DNA of 64,000 bases from the NCBI GenBank assembly GCA_902362865.1, contig CABIYE010000002.1:1-64000 (forward strand), in the 5' to 3' direction. The first letter of the stretch is position 1, and every line of letters begins with the position of its first letter. Shown here piece by piece: positions 60,955 to 64,000 of this stretch. The DNA is from Clostridiaceae bacterium. GTDB lineage: Bacteria; Bacillota; Clostridia; Lachnospirales; Lachnospiraceae. The notes beneath the pieces are model-generated. The model worked only from the letters and a program-made list of their open reading frames with translations, ran no database searches and was not told the origin of the DNA. Position numbers and translations under genes: made by a program.

Positions 60955-61965
60955 ATGGGAGAAGTATTGATACCTGAAGGCTACCGGTCGCCGCTCACGA
61001 TCCGCGAAACAGAGGTGGCAATTAAAGAAGTAAAAGATCATTTTGAAAGAGCTCTTGCGAAATCACTACATTTGACCCGCGTATCTGCCCCTCTGTTTGT
61101 GAAACCTCAGACAGGGTTGAATGATAATCTAAATGGAGTGGAGAGACCGGTTTCATTCGGGATAAAAGAGCAGAATGACGATATGGCAGAAATAGTACAT
61201 TCTCTGGCAAAATGGAAAAGATATGCATTAAAACGGTATGCTTTTCATTCAGGCGAGGGATTATATACAGACATGAGTGCTATCCGTCGGGACGAAGATA
61301 CAGACAATATTCATTCCATATATGTAGATCAGTGGGACTGGGAGAAGGTAATCTCCAGAGAAGAAAGAAACACAGAGACACTGCAGTATACCGTCAGAAA
61401 GGTGTATGCCGCTCTGAAAGATACGGAAGACTTTATGTCCCGCCGTTACAATTACATAGAACCTCTGCTTCCGGAGGAAATTACATTCATTACTTCCCAG
61501 GAGTTGGAAGATATGTATCCGGGTATGGATGCCAAAGAGAGGGAATATCAGATTGTAAGAAATAAAGGAGCTGTGTTTATTTCACAGATTGGCAAGATAT
61601 TAGCTTCCGGGGAAAAACACGACGGGCGTGCCCCGGATTATGATGACTGGGAGTTAAACGGAGATATTGTTGTATATTATCCTGTGCTTGATATTGCGTT
61701 GGAACTTTCTTCTATGGGAATCCGTGTAGACGAGGAATCCCTGAAGCGTCAGCTTGCTTTGGCAGGATGTGAAGAAAGGGCAGAATTGGAATTTCAGAAA
61801 GCGTTGCTTGCCGGAGAACTTCCCTGTACCATCGGCGGTGGAATCGGACAGTCCAGAATTTGTATGTATTATTTGAGAAAAGCCCATATCGGCGAAGTAC
61901 AGTCCTCCATATGGCCGGAAGATACTATTCAAAAGACAGAAGAAAAAGGGGTTCATTTGTTGTAA
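60955..61965 (+). CDS. asnA: Aspartate-ammonia ligase (asparagine synthetase A)
   Basis: A 336-residue class II tRNA-synthetase-like enzyme making asparagine from aspartate, ammonia and ATP. VSAPLFVKPQTGLNDNLNG (about 41-60), KWKRYALKRY, DMSAIRRDED and the C-terminal TIGGGIGQSRICMYYLRKAHIG are typical. AAAGGAG precedes the ATG. With lysC and the intervening genes it suggests local control of aspartate use. Confidence 0.97.
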   Translation: MGEVLIPEGYRSPLTIRETEVAIKEVKDHFERALAKSLHLTRVSAPLFVKPQTGLNDNLNGVERPVSFGIKEQNDDMAEIVHSLAKWKRYALKRYAFHSGEGLYTDMSAIRRDEDTDNIHSIYVDQWDWEKVISREERNTETLQYTVRKVYAALKDTEDFMSRRYNYIEPLLPEEITFITSQELEDMYPGMDAKEREYQIVRNKGAVFISQIGKILASGEKHDGRAPDYDDWELNGDIVVYYPVLDIALELSSMGIRVDEESLKRQLALAGCEERAELEFQKALLAGELPCTIGGGIGQSRICMYYLRKAHIGEVQSSIWPEDTIQKTEEKGVHLL

Positions 61966-61992
61966 TTCTCTTGATTTTTTATGATAAATCTA

Positions 61993-62021
61993 TTGATTTT
62001 ATAAAATATTTATGTTATTAT
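61993..62021 (+). promoter_or_regulatory. Promoter for rplU-prp-rpmA
   Basis: TTGATT (61993-61998) and TATTAT (62016-62021) are 17 nt apart, in an AT-rich gap. Confidence 0.65.
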
Positions 62022-62027
62022 ACTACA

Positions 62028-62100
62028 GTATGCCGCACAATGAGGTTCCTAAAATCCATCTGTTTGATGGATACCATAATTGGCGAGTAATGATAATAGG
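62028..62100 (+). promoter_or_regulatory. L21 leader (ribosomal protein autoregulatory RNA)
   Basis: The leader upstream of rplU has the features I associate with the Firmicutes L21 leader: an upstream TGCCGCACAATGAGGT segment, an internal hairpin ATCCATC/GATGGAT (62054-62060 and 62066-62072) and a closing TTGGCGAGTAA before the AGGAGG. L21 protein is thought to bind such leaders to repress its own operon. The call rests on recognising the motif, not on a search. Confidence 0.75.
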
Positions 62101-62109
62101 AGGTGCCAT

Positions 62110-62418
62110 ATGTACGCGATTATAGCAACAGGTGGTAAACAGTACAAAGTAGCCGAAGGCGATATCATTAGAGTAGAGAAGCTTGGTGTAGAAGCCGGAG
62201 AGACTTATACATTTGACCAGGTGCTTGCAGTAAGCGACAACGAGTTAAAGGTTGGAAATCCTACCGTAGCGGGAGCAACCGTTGAGGCTTCTGTTGTAGA
62301 GAACGGAAAAGCCAGAAAAGTTATCGTTTACAAGTATAAGAGAAAGACTGGATACCATAAGAAAAATGGACACAGACAGCAGTACACAGCAGTTAAGATT
62401 GAAAAAATCAATGCTTAG
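62110..62418 (+). CDS. rplU: 50S ribosomal protein L21
   Basis: A 102-residue ribosomal protein. ATG 62110 follows AGGAGG; the frame stays open upstream into the leader. [23 protein letters not shown] and [17 protein letters not shown] are standard. First gene of rplU-prp-rpmA, followed by obgE. Confidence 0.98.
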   Translation: MYAIIATGGKQYKVAEGDIIRVEKLGVEAGETYTFDQVLAVSDNELKVGNPTVAGATVEASVVENGKARKVIVYKYKRKTGYHKKNGHRQQYTAVKIEKINA

Positions 62419-62436
62419 TATTGAGGATGTCCAGAG

Positions 62437-62769
62437 ATGATTCAGGTAACGGTTTATCGTAATAGTAAGCAAAAGTGTGAAGGCTTCGTTGCCAGAGGGC
62501 ATGCCGGTTACAGCGAGGAAGGTCAGGATATTGTGTGTGCCGCAGCATCTGTATTGATTATGAATACAGTGAATGCTGTTGAGAAGTATACCGATGACCG
62601 TTTTTCAGTTGTGTCGGATGATGAAGAGGGTCTGATTGATTTCAAATTGAAGGACAGACCATCTGCCGAAGCCGCATTGTTGTTGGATGCCATGATTCTT
62701 GGTCTTCGAGATATGGCAGATGACGAAAACTATGCAAAATATATTCAGTTAACATTTGAGGAGGTGTAA
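62437..62769 (+). CDS. prp: Ribosomal-processing cysteine protease Prp
   Basis: A 110-residue protease (YsxB-like) that removes the N-terminal leader of L27 in Firmicutes. The catalytic His is in [11 protein letters not shown] (about 19-29) and the Cys in [10 protein letters not shown] (about 31-40). It lies between rplU and rpmA, whose product carries the matching cleavage site. GAGGAT precedes the ATG. Confidence 0.95.
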   Translation: MIQVTVYRNSKQKCEGFVARGHAGYSEEGQDIVCAAASVLIMNTVNAVEKYTDDRFSVVSDDEEGLIDFKLKDRPSAEAALLLDAMILGLRDMADDENYAKYIQLTFEEV

Positions 62770-62774
62770 CGACC

Positions 62775-63056
62775 ATGATGAAATTAAACCTTCAATTTTT
62801 CGCTCATAAAAAGGGAGTTGGTTCTACAAAGAACGGACGTGACTCTGAATCTAAGAGATTAGGAGCTAAGAGAGCAGACGGACAGTTTGTAAAAGCCGGT
62901 AATATCCTTTACAGACAGCGTGGAACAAAGATTCACCCAGGGCTTAATGTAGGCCGCGGTGGTGACGATACATTGTTCGCTTTGGTTGATGGTGTTGTTA
63001 GATTTGAAAGAAAAGGAAGAGATAAGAAACAGGTTTCTATCTATCCGGTAGCTTAG
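62775..63056 (+). CDS. rpmA: 50S ribosomal protein L27 with cleavable N-terminus
   Basis: A 93-residue precursor. It starts [14 protein letters not shown]: the segment up to LNLQFF is the Prp-cleaved leader, so the mature protein begins at AHKKG, which reaches into the peptidyl transferase centre. [15 protein letters not shown] and [16 protein letters not shown] [12 protein letters not shown] are conserved. GAGGTG lies upstream; either of the two adjacent ATGs can serve. Confidence 0.98.
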   Translation: MMKLNLQFFAHKKGVGSTKNGRDSESKRLGAKRADGQFVKAGNILYRQRGTKIHPGLNVGRGGDDTLFALVDGVVRFERKGRDKKQVSIYPVA

Positions 63057-63068
63057 TTAGATGAGACG

Positions 63069-64000
<932 letters not shown>

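Overview
The window is one contiguous stretch of chromosome from an anaerobic, spore-forming, low-to-mid GC member of the Clostridia, most likely a gut Lachnospiraceae (Dorea/Blautia/Mediterraneibacter-like). The evidence is a clostridial-order Rnf operon (CDGEAB), a biotin-dependent Na+-pumping decarboxylase operon, spore genes (gerW, an alpha/beta SASP, ylbJ), an L27 with a cleavable N-terminus next to the Prp protease, a short HisG that needs HisZ, and a secreted serpin. Genes are densely packed with AGGAGG-type ribosome binding sites, many ATGA overlaps, and promoters close to TTGACA-N17-TATAAT. I see no rRNA, tRNA, CRISPR, prophage, integrase or insertion sequence.

Layout. 1-5175: a structured RNA/terminator hairpin, a serpin lipoprotein, then an M24 aminopeptidase P and a POT peptide transporter on the minus strand (peptide uptake and breakdown). 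5176-10444: an operon with two different carboxyltransferases (an acyl-CoA type and an oxaloacetate/pyruvate type), OadG, a biotin carrier and the OadB Na+ channel. 10635-16025: an RpiR regulator, a BaiN-like flavoprotein, a YcxB-like membrane protein, cmk, ispH and rpsA; the last two overlap out of frame. 16138-21166: the Rnf complex, followed by a DUF2752 protein and a Q/N/Y-rich repeat membrane protein. 22288-24294: apbE, which flavinylates Rnf-type subunits, divergent from a NusG-II protein and a Gx transporter. 24306-28600: ruvAB, zapA and a U32 protein. 28609-33382: a SEDS/class B PBP pair with a long dual-coding overlap, DUF2953 and gerW (sporulation and envelope). 33506-38210: rpmB, Asp23, fakA, recG and a SASP. 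38383-49541: rsmD-coaD-coiled coil, ylbJ, an M23 peptidase, RNA modification genes, a HAD phosphatase, YgiQ, an SDR and recU. 49632-54730: a his operon (Z-G-D-B and a HisF-like/HisI/HisE fusion). 54816-61965: a small membrane protein, the TIGR03960/TIGR03936 radical SAM pair, ybaK, lysC, a CBS protein, an amidohydrolase and asnA. 62028-64000: L21 leader, rplU, prp, rpmA, and obgE running off the end.

The unifying physiology is Na+/redox energy conservation: decarboxylase and Rnf both act at the membrane on ion gradients, and ApbE supplies the covalent FMN that RnfD/RnfG need. Most of the rest is housekeeping. The most unusual points are the two-carboxyltransferase Na+ pump with a divergent acyl-CoA subunit, the SEDS/PBP overlap, a HisF-like domain that has lost its first catalytic Asp, the out-of-frame ispH/rpsA overlap, the serpin with a small P1 residue, and several structured leaders. 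I found no clear defence or mobile system.
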